From the NCBI GenBank assembly GCA_964353405.1, contig CAYGWJ010000216.1, positions 1 through 5,786 on the forward strand: a DNA stretch of 5,786 bases, written 5' to 3'. Of this stretch, positions 5,237 through 5,786 are shown piece by piece. The notes under the pieces were generated by a model, which was not told the DNA's origin, did no database searches, and saw nothing but the letters and a program-made list of their open reading frames with translations. The translations under genes and the position numbers were made by a program. How positions within the stretch are numbered: position 1 is the stretch's first letter; every line of letters begins with the position of its first letter. This stretch comes from JBGLNJ01 sp964353405 (GTDB lineage Bacteria; Chloroflexota; Anaerolineae; Fen-1058).

Positions 5237-5786
5237 ATGACTCCGGAAGGTTCCACCACTCCCTCCAATTTTATCCGCCAAGCCATCATCGAGGACAACC
5301 GGACAGGCCGCTTCGGCGGTCGAGTCCACACGCGCTGGCCGCCAGAGCCGAACGGCTATCTGCACATCGGGCACGCCAAGGCGATGTGGATTGACTTTGG
5401 CATGGCGCTCGAATTTGGCAAGTGCAACCTGCGTTATGACGACACCAATCCGGTCAAAGAGGATGTGGAATACGTTGAGGGCATCAAGGCGGACATTCAC
5501 TGGCTGGGCTTTGACTGGGAGGACCGCGAGTTTTACGCTTCCGATTATTTCGAGCCGTTGTACGAGTTTGCCGTCAAGCTGATCAAAAAGGCCAAGGCCT
5601 ACGTGGACGACCTGAGCGCGGACGAGATCCGCGAGTATCGCGGCACGCTGACCGCGCCGGGCCGGGACAGCCCCTATCGCAATCGCACCATCGAAGAAAA
5701 CCTGGACCTGTTCGAGCGGATGAGAGCGGGCGAATTTCCTGATGGCGCGCGCGTCTTGCGCGCCAAGATTGACATGGCCTCGGGCA
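5237..5786 (+). CDS. glnS: Glutaminyl-tRNA synthetase, N-terminal 183 residues (3' end beyond window)
   Basis: A class I aminoacyl-tRNA synthetase that charges tRNA(Gln) directly with glutamine in the cytoplasm. The visible part has SNFIRQAIIEDN (10-21), RWPPEPNGYLHIGHAKAM (33-50) with the class I HIGH motif at 43-46, NLRYDDTNPVKEDVEYVEGI (65-84), YVDDLSADEIREYRGT (about 121-136) and LRAKIDMASG at the edge. The DDTNP and REYRGTL wording separates GlnRS from GluRS, although GlnRS and eukaryotic-type GluRS share ancestry. The ATG at 5237 has GGAG eight bases upstream; an in-frame ATG at 5189 would add 16 low-complexity residues and lies in the putative promoter. Presence of GlnRS suggests this organism makes Gln-tRNA directly rather than only by the GatCAB amidation route. 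It is divergent from the peptidase-atp unit. Confidence 0.97.
   Translation, partial: MTPEGSTTPSNFIRQAIIEDNRTGRFGGRVHTRWPPEPNGYLHIGHAKAMWIDFGMALEFGKCNLRYDDTNPVKEDVEYVEGIKADIHWLGFDWEDREFYASDYFEPLYEFAVKLIKKAKAYVDDLSADEIREYRGTLTAPGRDSPYRNRTIEENLDLFERMRAGEFPDGARVLRAKIDMASG

Noticed and set aside
5123..5500. 125-codon minus-strand ORF opposite the start of glnS
   Set aside because: It overlaps the conserved GlnRS catalytic region antisense and spans the intergenic promoter area. No family resemblance was seen.

Overview
The window looks like a chromosomal segment of a moderately GC-rich bacterium. The style of the ATP synthase alpha subunit and the kinds of small accessory genes suggest the Chloroflexota (Chloroflexi). 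That placement comes from remembered family resemblance, not a search.

Layout, right to left on the minus strand: an M42-family metallo-aminopeptidase (3983-5047) has a good sigma-70-type promoter upstream (5089-5117). It is followed after a 28-base gap by atpA (F1 alpha) and, three bases later, by atpG (F1 gamma). The 5' two fifths of atpD (F1 beta) run off the left edge. On the plus strand, divergent from the peptidase, lies the 5' part of glnS (glutaminyl-tRNA synthetase), which runs off the right edge.

The unusual part is the stretch between atpG and atpD (about 597-1545), where bacterial atp operons normally have a short spacer. It holds two overlapping small genes (1228-1542 and 888-1238) that look like a coupled accessory pair, possibly toxin-antitoxin-like. 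The last 16 codons of the second gene begin with a 13-codon copy of the gamma-subunit C-terminus, so the pair is bracketed by 39-bp direct repeats derived from the atpG 3' end. The four differences between the copies lie in four consecutive codons and are all synonymous. Next come an imperfect hairpin (847-879) and a 52-codon ORF (593-751). Its first ~35 residues read as the start of a TIR domain, and its stop overlaps the atpD start codon as ATGA.

Functionally, atpA, atpG and atpD encode the catalytic F1 core of ATP synthase. The usual atpB-E-F-H genes are not upstream of atpA; the peptidase is there instead, so the atp cluster is split or rearranged. All minus-strand genes are closely packed and probably form one transcription unit led by the peptidase promoter. 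The inserted pair and the TIR fragment would then be co-transcribed with the F1 genes.
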